Of a stretch of DNA of 56,131 nt, positions 40,374 to 48,810 are shown in pieces; the stretch's first letter is position 1; every line of letters starts with the position of its first letter. Made by a program: the position numbers and the translations under genes. The DNA is taken from positions 1 to 56,131 of the forward strand of contig CABUOA010000011.1 of assembly GCA_902493145.1 (NCBI GenBank), in the 5' to 3' direction. The DNA comes from an uncultured Collinsella sp. (GTDB lineage: Bacteria; Actinomycetota; Coriobacteriia; Coriobacteriales; Coriobacteriaceae). The notes under the pieces are model-generated. The model searched no databases. It was not told the DNA's origin and was given only the letters and a program-made list of their open reading frames with translations.

Positions 40374-41198
40374 ATGAATGCTTCTATCCAAATTTTGTCC
40401 AGCGCCGCTGAGCCTGCACCCCGCACCGCCAAGGGCGAGGTCGTCAAGCTCGTGCAGGGCGCGCTACTCATTGCCGTCGCCGCGGTTGCCGCTGTCGGCA
40501 TCGCCTCTGTCGCCGCCCCCTTTTTCGTCTGGAAGGGCGAGGTCGCGCTGTTCTTTAACAATTCGTTCCATACCAACTACTTCGTTTCCGCGATCGCGGA
40601 GTACGCAACGGCGGCGCCCGGGTCCGATTGGGCATCGCTGCTCGTGGCTGCGCTCGTCGCGGCGTACCCCGCCTACCATGCCGTCTGGCGCGTTCGCGAG
40701 GGGTTTGGGCTCAGCTGCGAGGTACCAGTATTCAGCAGCCGTGTGTCGCGCTCTCTCGCCGCGGTGAGCGCCTGCCTGCTGCTGGCGATGCTGTTCATGG
40801 GCTATGGAACGAGTTGGCTCATCAACGGCAGCGCGATGGGTGACCAGAGCCTTGTTGAGTCGGGGCACAATGTATGGGCCGTTTCCATCGTGATTATGCT
40901 GGGCTGCGCCCTGATGTGCCTGTTCAAGTGGTTCCTTGCCAAGGGCCCCGGACGCAATTTCGGCAGCGGCTTCGCTATCGAGCTGGTCCGCCTTGCCGAC
41001 GTCTTGCTGAAGCGTGCGAGCTCGCACCTGGTGTTGTGCTATGTGGCCGAACTGCTTGCCTGCCTACTGGCGCTGGCCTTCATTGCCGTGGCCTATGTCG
41101 TCGTGAGCGTGGCCATCGCGCTTGCGTTCGCAGCCGTGGCCTTGGTTGTGTGCCTTGCCGGGATTCCCATTATCCTTGCTGCCTCGTGGCGCAGGTAG
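40374..41198 (+). CDS. Polytopic membrane protein, unknown function
   Basis: A 274-residue protein with about five or six hydrophobic segments (near residues 28-55, 85-100, 127-145, 165-190 and 215-270). The loops are short; the C-terminus is very hydrophobic and ends WRR. No transporter motif was recognised. ATG 40374 follows GAAAGGAAAATC. It is bracketed by a 76-bp direct repeat (40204 and 41344), suggesting it sits on a segment inserted into or duplicated around a small paralogous gene pair. Confidence 0.75.
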   Translation: MNASIQILSSAAEPAPRTAKGEVVKLVQGALLIAVAAVAAVGIASVAAPFFVWKGEVALFFNNSFHTNYFVSAIAEYATAAPGSDWASLLVAALVAAYPAYHAVWRVREGFGLSCEVPVFSSRVSRSLAAVSACLLLAMLFMGYGTSWLINGSAMGDQSLVESGHNVWAVSIVIMLGCALMCLFKWFLAKGPGRNFGSGFAIELVRLADVLLKRASSHLVLCYVAELLACLLALAFIAVAYVVVSVAIALAFAAVALVVCLAGIPIILAASWRR

Positions 41199-41343
41199 CG
41201 GGGGCTATCTCCCAGCTGCCTATGCCGGCCACGCCCGGTGCCGCCCCGTGGCCAGCGGCTCAGCATGGCTTCACTACGATTCATCCGTAAATGGCCGCGG
41301 GGTGACCATGCGAGTTCTTGTCACCGCGTGAGAAGAACTTGCA

Positions 41344-41419
41344 GATTGGCGCGAGGGTGACAACTCTCCGCGTGAGCGCAGTTTCGATATTGCTTGTTAA
41401 TGTGTCCGAACGGTTGATT
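41344..41419 (+). pseudogene. 76-bp repeat copy B: 3' remnant of a paralogue of the 39934-40260 gene
   Basis: Reading in frame, this remnant encodes DWREGDNSPRERSFDIAC followed by TAA, compared with DWIEDDSSPRECGFDIAC in copy A. The bases before it do not continue the gene and contain an in-frame TGA. It is therefore the surviving end of a second gene copy, partly deleted. The sequence leads into the RBS of the next gene (GGAGAC). Confidence 0.7.
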
Positions 41420-41428
41420 GGAGACAAA

Positions 41429-42049
41429 ATGTATCCGGACTATGAGTGCAACAACTATCCCATGAGCATTACGGATGAGGATGGTCCGTTCCTGGTCATG
41501 GAGGCGGAGCTGTTTTACAACGACGAGCTGAACGATGAGTTCAAGAAGAGCAGGGCGCGTCATTACTATTCTTGCGCAAGTGCTGCTACGGCACTTTATT
41601 ACTGCAAATCGCTTGCAGAGGATGACGACAATCCCTGGTATGTAAGCTGGGAAAAGGCGGTCGAGCAGTATCCGCTGGAGAAGCGCGAGAGCGCAACGAT
41701 GCTCTATTGGGTTGAGCCGACCGATCCGTTAACGGCTCTCGATGCCCGCTATCCTCAATACGACCTTGAGCCATATGTAAGTAAGGCCATCCGCGTCGCC
41801 AGCTCATATTTGCTGGGGCTCCACGACAGTGCGTATTCGATTGATCAGTTGGATGTTGAGGATGTTGACAACCTGCTCACTGCTGCCTGGTTTTTGATCC
41901 AGAAACTCCAAGAAGGCGGGGGTATGCATGACCCGGACGCCCTGGATAAGATCGAAGGCGCCACGTATGACGCCTATACAGCGGTCAGGAATTTGATTGA
42001 GAACGAAGAGGCGGCCAAGGCCAGCTCGAAGTCTGATGAGAATCTCTAG
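41429..42049 (+). CDS. Unknown acidic protein
   Basis: A 206-residue soluble, strongly acidic protein rich in Asp, Glu and Tyr, with no recognised domain. It starts MYPDYECNNYPMSITDEDG and has a helical middle. ATG 41429 follows TTGGAGAC; the in-frame extension upstream lies in the repeat remnant and is rejected. Its small, acidic nature would fit an inhibitor or immunity-type protein, but that is speculation. Confidence 0.65.
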   Translation: MYPDYECNNYPMSITDEDGPFLVMEAELFYNDELNDEFKKSRARHYYSCASAATALYYCKSLAEDDDNPWYVSWEKAVEQYPLEKRESATMLYWVEPTDPLTALDARYPQYDLEPYVSKAIRVASSYLLGLHDSAYSIDQLDVEDVDNLLTAAWFLIQKLQEGGGMHDPDALDKIEGATYDAYTAVRNLIENEEAAKASSKSDENL

Positions 42050-42148
42050 CCGCCGCGCTGAACGGCGCGCCTGGTCGGCATGCAGTCGGCAAAAGTCCGG
42101 ACAGCCTACCGACCCTAGTCGCTACATCGTTTCCTTGCTCGCGGCGTA

Positions 42149-42394
42149 ATGTTCCGCCTGCTTAAGGGCGTCCTCGTAGGCGCGCTGTTTTGCTTCGTAC
42201 TCTTGGGCATAGCGCTCCTGTTCCGCTTGCCCGGGAACAGGCACGGTCATGCTTCGGGGTCTTTGGGAGATAACTGTGCAAGCGAGTCCCCGTGCGAGGT
42301 GTCCCTGATGCGTGTCACCCTTGCAGTGATCGACGTTGAAGAGCGTAAGACATTGGAGTGCGATCTTAAGAAGCTGCTCGCTTCGTGCGAGTAA
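42149..42394 (+). CDS. Possible small membrane protein
   Basis: An 81-residue frame, MFRLLKGVLVGALFCFVLLG at the start, with one membrane helix and a polar C-terminal part (MRVTLAVIDVEERKTLECD). No ribosome binding site precedes ATG 42149. The exact antisense frame (42122-42247, minus) is also open and would give a charged helix; third-position G/C is higher on the plus strand (27 of 33 codons against 21 of 33), so plus is preferred. Confidence 0.35.
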   Translation: MFRLLKGVLVGALFCFVLLGIALLFRLPGNRHGHASGSLGDNCASESPCEVSLMRVTLAVIDVEERKTLECDLKKLLASCE

Positions 42395-42529
42395 TCGCCG
42401 GCTGTCCCTCTTTCCTTTCTTTCCTTTTCTCGGACGGCATGGATGCCGCCGCCTTATCCGCCCTGCGTGAGTTTTTGTCCGCGCGGGATGGTATTCAAAA
42501 CATGCAACAACTAAATCGGAGGTTTGACC

Positions 42530-45500
42530 ATGGCTACGTGGGAACTGAACTGTCAATCGATGCCGTCGTCTGCGGGCGACAAGGAGCTTGCTCCCTATCT
42601 TGCACGCCAAAAGGCGATGCGCGAGTTTTTTGAGCGTGCGCTGTTTGTCCCCCAGGACCAGGACAACAACGGTCTGTACTTTTTGGGCGCCACGACCGGC
42701 TCGGGTAAAAACTATACGGCCGAGCAGGTCACGGCTGATCTAATTGCTGGCGGCTGGGATGAGTCGGGGTGTTTTAACAAATGCCCCGGCCGCCGTACCT
42801 TGGTGTTTGTGGTGCCGGGCAAGGACAACCGCGACAACTATGTTGCAAACGTGCGCCAACTGCTGGTTGATCAGGGTATGGATTCCAAAGATGCGGCGCG
42901 CATGGTGTTCGATCTTCCGCGCGCGGGTGAGAACATCCTGCATTGGATCGAGGCCACCCGCGGCAAGGGTGCCGTGGGTGTGCGCAAAATTCCGTGTCCC
43001 ATCGAAGCAGATGACGAGAACTCTTATCGCGTCATTAAGCGGGCATGGCGTAACGCTATGGAGGTCGCCGATGACCTTTTGGGCATCCTTGACACAAGGA
43101 GACGCCTGGGAAGTGTTGTCGATCGTCTGACCCCCAGCCTGTGGGAGAAGCTGTCGTTAGCTGATGCGAGCTTGCGTTGGGCAGTGAGTTGCGAGCTTAA
43201 AAACATCACGCGTGGCATGGAGATAATCCCTCAGATTTGGCCATCTGCGCTACTCAACGACGAGAGCATGCCACATGTGATTGCGTGCACGCCTCAAAAG
43301 CTCGTCAACACAATTGATACGGTGACCGGTGCGAGAGTTGTGCTTTTTAATGCGTCAGCCGCCGAGAAGAGCATGTTTATCTTTGACGAAATCGATCATA
43401 TGAAGTCCGATATGCTGTCGACGCTGACGGACGACCCCGTGACGTTTCAGCCGGATGAGGTGCTGCGCATCCTTGATCGTCATTTTAACGGCGGCGCGGT
43501 GGACCCCTTGCTGCTAGGAAATCGAGACCAATGGATGGCGGTCTACACACACGCTTCCACGTCGGGTGATCACAAGGGGTCGAATGCCGAGAGGAACAGG
43601 GTTTCGCGAGCGAGCGTAGAGGAAGCTGCCGAAGAAATCGCAAAGGATGCCGAGAATATTCAAAAGGCGCTTGCCTCTTGCATTAAGGAGATGAAGCTAC
43701 GTCTGCCTTTTGCGCTGTCTGATGAGGCGAAAGAAGGGCAACTCTTCGGTCGACATCTGTTTGGCAGTGACGATATCTCGGTGGGTGACAACTCGATAAA
43801 CCCGTTGCGTTACAAGCTCAATGAGAACGGTACCCACAATATGATTACGGCTCATGGGGCGAATGGACAGCCAACAGTCAACAAGGCGGTACGCCGAGCT
43901 CGCGGTATCGTCAGGATGGCGGTGGGCCATCTCGGCCGCTGCGCTGCGCTTATGGACAGCCTGTATTACGGCAGCATTTCGTACAAAGACGATCTTTCGC
44001 GCAAGAACATCATCGATGCGCTGGGCATTAGGAACGATCAGACCAACGAGAAGTATTTTTGGGATTCGTTGATGATGGCGCTGTTCTTTAAGAACCGTAA
44101 GAACGACGATATTGATGCAGCCGATGACTCGATGTATGCGCGCGGCGTCGGCTACCTGGTGATGGAAACCACGCTCGACCACATGTTTACCACGCACCTA
44201 ACCAGCCATGGCATTGAGCGCATGCCCGAGGCGTACTTGGCCTCCATTGCTGCCAAGGCACCCTGCGTGTGTATGAGCGCAACTTGGAGCGCATCGACCG
44301 TAAAGAACTTTAACCTGGATTACCTCGACGAGGTTCACGGCGTGGTTCGTAAGGATGCGTGGATCGGCGAGCTCAACCAAGAGATCGTGCGACAGACCAA
44401 GCTGTTTAACAAGCAGGCGGCAAAGACGTACGACGTTGACGTTGCTTGGGTTGACGAAGACAAGAATCTTGCCGGTATGGCTGCGTTGGCCAGCGGCGCC
44501 TTTGGTGGGGCCATCGTATCGCCCGACGAGACGTACGAGCGCGTGATGGAGTTCTTTGACCAGGTCGGCGTAAGTGAAGGGCTTGCGGTGCGTCTGCGTT
44601 TAAAGATCGCCGACAGGGTGGGCACAAGCGACGTCAAGAGCATCGAGTTTGAATTGAAGCGTCTAAGCAAGACACTCGTTGCCGTGAGCACCTGGGCACG
44701 TGGCGTTGCACGCAACGAGCATCAGGCAGGAGCCATCTTTACTACGCGCCACATGGGAAACCATGGCGACTTTAATAGCTTGGCGCTGGACCTTGCCCGA
44801 GAAATCGTTGCCGAGCTGGTGATTAGGAACGTTAAGTGCCCCGAGGCGTCGTACGAGGAGTCGCTCAAGGAGGCCAAGGGTATGGTGCCGTGCTTTAACG
44901 CTGCAGAATGGGATATCGGTTGGGGCGACGCTCGAAACCGTCTCGAGATGGGCCGGCCAACCCTGATGTTCATCAATTTGTCGGCCGGTGGCTTTTCCAA
45001 GAATCTTAAATACAAGGTACCGGAAAGTTTGTGTCGCACGGTACGACAGGTTGATTGCGGCTTCGAGGATGCCGACCGCCGTCCCAAGATGGACCTGGAC
45101 TTTCTGTACATTGAGTCGCCTACAAGCCGTCTGACGTCGGAAGTCGAGATTAGCTCGGCGACGTTTGTTCAGCAGGCGTTGACGGGTGTGGTTGAACAGG
45201 AAGAGCTGGTGGCGCGCGGAGAGGTCCCGTTTACCGAAAAGCGTCATAACGTACGGCTGCTGCTGTCTGGCACCAAACGGAATCTGCCGGTTCGCAATAC
45301 CCTCTCTTATCAGGTCGAAGGTGCTCGCATTGTGGCGCAGGCCGTGGGCCGCCTGATGCGCACGAGCGTAAAGATGCCCCGCGTACAGGTGATGCTCGAT
45401 CGCGAAATTGCGAACGATTGCAACTTCTCCTTCTTACATGATTTGCCGATGGGCTACGAGCTTGAGCAAGTGGTCGGTGCTTGCTCAGCTGCTAACAATC

Positions 45501-46462
45501 ATATGACGGATGATAAAGACCACGCTGCCGATAAGCAGCAGAATCTTGCCGCCTTTAAGAACAATCTTGCCCGGCAAAAGCATGAGAAGTTGACATGGAA
45601 AGTCACTTCGCTTAATGCTGGGATGGAGGATCTTGCCGCCTTTGACGATGAGCGCGACTTCTATCTGCATCATTTCTGCCTGCCGTGGGAAGAGCTTGCG
45701 AGCTATCCGGTGCACCGAAGCACCGCGTTGCGTATGCCGTATGCCACGAGCGGTTATGCGTATGCAGAAGGCGGTGCGTGCAAGGTGCCGCACTTTGAGT
45801 TTCCCAACTACGATGGCGAGCCTGTCGAGCAGATTGCCGCCCGTCTGGAGGAGCGCTGTCGCTATAACGAGGGCTTTAAGGGCGCAAAGGTTCGCCAGGT
45901 AAGCCAGGCGGCGGCCCGCGTGCCCGAGCTGCTCTCGATTCGCGAGGTGCGCGAGCGCTGGTCGCGTGACGGGGTGCCTGCGACGCTGCAACTGGCGGCG
46001 ACGGTGCACATGACGCCCTACATGTTCCAGGCGGTATACCTGGGAGAGCTTGGAGAATCTGCCGGCAGGGCCATCTTCGAGGCGTATTACGACGGGCGTT
46101 ATTCGCTTACTCGTAGTGATGCGGCCCATGCCGAGACGGGCGGCGATTTTGAGGTGCTCGATGCCGCCGGCAACAAGACCGGGGTGTGGATCGACTTTAA
46201 GCACTATCGTATCGGCGCCTATGAGGCCTACAGGCGCAACGGCGGCGATACCACGGACGCCGAGCGCTTTAAGTCCAAGGCCCAAAAAGTTGGGGCGAAG
46301 CGCCTGTTGATCGTCAATGTTTTGGCCGATGAAGCGGCGCTGGAGCTCCGCCAAAAGCCAATCGATGACGAGGGGATGGTGTTCTCCTTCCCCTATATGG
46401 CAGCTGATGGAGCAATCAGCCTGGAGATGATGGAGGCGATTGGCCGTGCAATCGAAGCATAA
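42530..46462 (+). CDS. SF2 helicase with C-terminal PD-(D/E)XK-like nuclease domain
   Basis: A 1310-residue protein. Helicase motifs: Walker A FLGATTGSGKNYT (Lys60), Walker B MFIFDEIDHM (Asp286-Glu287), motif III CMSATWS (near 582) and motif VI AQAVGRLMR (936-944). About 220 residues separate motifs I and II, with a long insertion before motif III, unlike compact DEAD proteins and more like DinG/XPD or phage-defence helicases. The C-terminal 150 residues show GGDFEVLD (Asp1206), VWIDFKHY (Asp1222, Lys1224) and a helix ERFKSKAQKVGAKRLLIVNV, the order expected of a PD-(D/E)XK nuclease. ATG 42530 follows CGGAGG. The next gene overlaps its end by 17 bases. Confidence 0.82.
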   Translation: MATWELNCQSMPSSAGDKELAPYLARQKAMREFFERALFVPQDQDNNGLYFLGATTGSGKNYTAEQVTADLIAGGWDESGCFNKCPGRRTLVFVVPGKDNRDNYVANVRQLLVDQGMDSKDAARMVFDLPRAGENILHWIEATRGKGAVGVRKIPCPIEADDENSYRVIKRAWRNAMEVADDLLGILDTRRRLGSVVDRLTPSLWEKLSLADASLRWAVSCELKNITRGMEIIPQIWPSALLNDESMPHVIACTPQKLVNTIDTVTGARVVLFNASAAEKSMFIFDEIDHMKSDMLSTLTDDPVTFQPDEVLRILDRHFNGGAVDPLLLGNRDQWMAVYTHASTSGDHKGSNAERNRVSRASVEEAAEEIAKDAENIQKALASCIKEMKLRLPFALSDEAKEGQLFGRHLFGSDDISVGDNSINPLRYKLNENGTHNMITAHGANGQPTVNKAVRRARGIVRMAVGHLGRCAALMDSLYYGSISYKDDLSRKNIIDALGIRNDQTNEKYFWDSLMMALFFKNRKNDDIDAADDSMYARGVGYLVMETTLDHMFTTHLTSHGIERMPEAYLASIAAKAPCVCMSATWSASTVKNFNLDYLDEVHGVVRKDAWIGELNQEIVRQTKLFNKQAAKTYDVDVAWVDEDKNLAGMAALASGAFGGAIVSPDETYERVMEFFDQVGVSEGLAVRLRLKIADRVGTSDVKSIEFELKRLSKTLVAVSTWARGVARNEHQAGAIFTTRHMGNHGDFNSLALDLAREIVAELVIRNVKCPEASYEESLKEAKGMVPCFNAAEWDIGWGDARNRLEMGRPTLMFINLSAGGFSKNLKYKVPESLCRTVRQVDCGFEDADRRPKMDLDFLYIESPTSRLTSEVEISSATFVQQALTGVVEQEELVARGEVPFTEKRHNVRLLLSGTKRNLPVRNTLSYQVEGARIVAQAVGRLMRTSVKMPRVQVMLDREIANDCNFSFLHDLPMGYELEQVVGACSAANNHMTDDKDHAADKQQNLAAFKNNLARQKHEKLTWKVTSLNAGMEDLAAFDDERDFYLHHFCLPWEELASYPVHRSTALRMPYATSGYAYAEGGACKVPHFEFPNYDGEPVEQIAARLEERCRYNEGFKGAKVRQVSQAAARVPELLSIREVRERWSRDGVPATLQLAATVHMTPYMFQAVYLGELGESAGRAIFEAYYDGRYSLTRSDAAHAETGGDFEVLDAAGNKTGVWIDFKHYRIGAYEAYRRNGGDTTDAERFKSKAQKVGAKRLLIVNVLADEAALELRQKPIDDEGMVFSFPYMAADGAISLEMMEAIGRAIEA

Positions 46463-48341
46463 CCAGCCGTGTGGCCTGGGAGACATTGCCGTATCCGAGT
46501 TCGATTTGCAGCTTGATGCCGCTGCTGCCGAGGAGCGCTACTCGGTCTTTTGGTGCAACGTTGGCGATGCGGGCAAGCATGCCGTGGCAGACTTTATGGC
46601 CGATGTATGCCAGACGGGCAAGGTCGTCGCGCTCACGCAGCTTGCGGACAACCGCGTCTTTCTGATGGTCAAAGCGGGCGTGCAGACGGGCGACCTTAAT
46701 GCTTCGCTTTATCAGGAGCAAGTGGTTCCGATTAAAACTAATTGGAACGAGTTGGACGATTACGTTGCGCTCCGTTTGCTGTTCAACTCTTGCTCTCAGT
46801 TTGAGGGGATTGAGGACGAAGTTCCCAATGACACCGGGCGCCTGTATGTCATTAGCGCCAAGGGTGCCCGCCGCGATGCTGTCGAAAGCGACGGAAGGGG
46901 ACCTGCCAAGATCGAAACGGTTGAAATCGTTATCGATGAGGATTGCACCTTCGATCTTAAGATTCGGACGTTTACCAAGCGCCGTGTGCTTATTGGCAGG
47001 GCACAAGGTGACGAGAAAGAGCTCGAAAAGATTAAGAGCCAAGTGGGCTACAGGCTATCGCCCGTGGCGACGATGGTGCTTGCCCACGAACAAAAAGACG
47101 AGTACATCCTGCGCCGAGCCAAGGGCGACAAGCCGTCCAAGCGCCGTGATCTGACGTTCTCGGCCCAGGCGGACAAGGTCGCCTATACCAAGAAGGGCAT
47201 TCTGTATCGAGAGCTGCAGATTCTCGAACGCCGTTACAGCGACTTCGCCCGGGTGACGCTCATGGAATACCCGCGTAAGAGTTTCTACGAGGTGCTTAAG
47301 GGTGATGAGTACGCGCGCGTGGTTGCGGAGCGCATGGCGGGGCAGCGAATCGTGGTGTCGTTTGCGCGTAATGGGCTTGCCGAAGTGGCGCGCCGGCTGG
47401 CCGATCGACTTAACGATTCCTCGTGGGGCGTTCGCGCATCGTATGGCGGAAGGACCGTGGATTCGCAGGCGCTGAACCTTGTCGTTGTGCCCAATGAGGT
47501 TGCTGAGGACGACGGCTATGCCTTACATGTTGGCGTGGTGGAACAGCACGTGACGCCGGATGTGTGCGAGCCACTGTTTAAAGTGGCGCCAAGGCAAAAG
47601 GATCGCAATGCGCAAGAGGCGATCCTGGGCGCCATGCTCAAAGAACTGCTGGTAAAGCAGGATGTTGTCGACGAGCAGGTGACGGCGTTTGATCTTGACG
47701 CTTTGGATATTGAGTCGGTGACGGTGTGTGGCTTAGTTGATGTGCCGCATAAAGCAAAGGACAAGATTGAGCTGGATTCGCGTATCGCTACGTTGGCGAT
47801 TGGCGCGGATGGGGACATGCGCTATGCCTCACATTCGGCAGAGGATGGTCCCGAGGACGAGATGGAGTTCGATCTGCTGACCGCGGACGGCAAACTCGAT
47901 AAGGGCGCCTATGTCTTTGACGTGCATGCGAACGGGCGGTCTATGCTTGCGCGCGTGCGGGATACGGGACTGACGACGTTTTCCAACAACTTTATGGCTC
48001 TGGTGGGCGAGCATCAGCTCGCGGGCAAGGCGGGGCGTAAGAAAGAGATTTTCGAGAGCTACAACTCGCCTTATTACGGCATTGGAACGTTCGAGCGCGC
48101 GGGTAGGACTTGCTATTTTGTGGGCGTCAACAACGGCACCCAGGAGGATATGGCGACTGCGATTCACGTGCGTTCGATTGAGATGCTCGGCGGCGATGAT
48201 TTGTCCGAGTTGTTGGTTCAGCTGGCCAACATAGGCCTTTCGCGCTATAAGGCTCCGTCCGTGTGGCCGATTCCGGTCAAGTATCTCAACGAGTGCGCTG
48301 CGCGTGAGGGCGCGGTGGCGGATGGCGGTGGCGGCAAGTGA
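46446..48341 (+). CDS. Partner of the helicase: unknown protein, possible PIWI/RNase H-like fold
   Basis: A 631-residue soluble protein. Start is taken at GTG 46446, nine bases after GGAGG, inside the last codons of the helicase gene; TTG 46440 is the alternative. Features reminiscent of prokaryotic PIWI-type proteins: a middle region with GVVEQHVTPD followed by AILGAMLKELLVKQDVV, a strand-rich block IELDSRIATLAIGADGDMRY that could begin an RNase H fold, and a terminal SVWPIPVKYLNE like the end of PIWI domains. A clear DEDX catalytic tetrad is not evident, so it may be inactive. This is a hypothesis from pattern reading only. The 17-base overlap argues for a two-protein complex with the helicase. 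Confidence 0.7.
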   Translation: MQSKHNQPCGLGDIAVSEFDLQLDAAAAEERYSVFWCNVGDAGKHAVADFMADVCQTGKVVALTQLADNRVFLMVKAGVQTGDLNASLYQEQVVPIKTNWNELDDYVALRLLFNSCSQFEGIEDEVPNDTGRLYVISAKGARRDAVESDGRGPAKIETVEIVIDEDCTFDLKIRTFTKRRVLIGRAQGDEKELEKIKSQVGYRLSPVATMVLAHEQKDEYILRRAKGDKPSKRRDLTFSAQADKVAYTKKGILYRELQILERRYSDFARVTLMEYPRKSFYEVLKGDEYARVVAERMAGQRIVVSFARNGLAEVARRLADRLNDSSWGVRASYGGRTVDSQALNLVVVPNEVAEDDGYALHVGVVEQHVTPDVCEPLFKVAPRQKDRNAQEAILGAMLKELLVKQDVVDEQVTAFDLDALDIESVTVCGLVDVPHKAKDKIELDSRIATLAIGADGDMRYASHSAEDGPEDEMEFDLLTADGKLDKGAYVFDVHANGRSMLARVRDTGLTTFSNNFMALVGEHQLAGKAGRKKEIFESYNSPYYGIGTFERAGRTCYFVGVNNGTQEDMATAIHVRSIEMLGGDDLSELLVQLANIGLSRYKAPSVWPIPVKYLNECAAREGAVADGGGGK

Positions 48342-48385
48342 TGGTGTTGCGCAATTATCGCTCCTAGAACTTTTTGAAATTATGC

Positions 48386-48414
48386 TTGCATTGTAAAAAG
48401 GGAGAACATATACT
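48386..48414 (+). promoter_or_regulatory. Near-consensus sigma-70-type promoter
   Basis: TTGCAT (48386-48391), a 17-base spacer and TATACT (48409-48414). About 80 bases of leader follow, including a 6-bp hairpin GGTCTC-aaaaa-GAGACC (48436-48452). It drives the small Cys-containing gene at 48495. Confidence 0.75.
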
Positions 48415-48494
48415 GCAGCCATAGCACATAAGATGGGGTCTCAAAAAGAGACCAAGCAAACGAGTTTTCAGTTTATGTTGAGAGGTACTTGAGC

Positions 48495-48689
48495 ATGACC
48501 AGCAGAATTTTCCCCCTTTACAACGACAATACCGACCATATCGATCTCAATACCATCTGCGGTTGCAGTATTTGTTCTAAGGCTGAGAACTACATGTTCG
48601 CTCAAGATGATTCAGAGCTTGGCTCCGAAGATTATGAGTACCTGAATGATATTGAGCACGAGCGGGAGTATGAGCTCGGCATCCGCTGA
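48495..48689 (+). CDS. Small acidic protein with CxCxxC motif
   Basis: A 64-residue protein with a CGCSICSK cluster at residues 22-29 that could bind metal, and an acidic, Glu/Asp/Tyr-rich C-terminal half. It is preceded by a strong promoter and a leader hairpin. ATG 48495 lies 10 bases after GAGAGG; a TTG two codons upstream is another option. Function unknown. Confidence 0.6.
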   Translation: MTSRIFPLYNDNTDHIDLNTICGCSICSKAENYMFAQDDSELGSEDYEYLNDIEHEREYELGIR

Positions 48690-48810
48690 TGGATGTGGGC
48701 TTGTCTCCAACTCCTCGGATTTAATTACCCCGTTATCACCTCTTTTTAGCGGGGCACGTTAGATCGACTATGTGTGCCAAACATCAGCTCATCGTGGGAA
48801 GGAATCGGCA

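Noticed and set aside
42122..42610. A minus-strand frame whose last 42 codons look like a charged helix
   Set aside because: It is codon-aligned with the plus-strand frame at 42149; third-position G/C favours the plus strand, and the upstream part runs through the helicase RBS.
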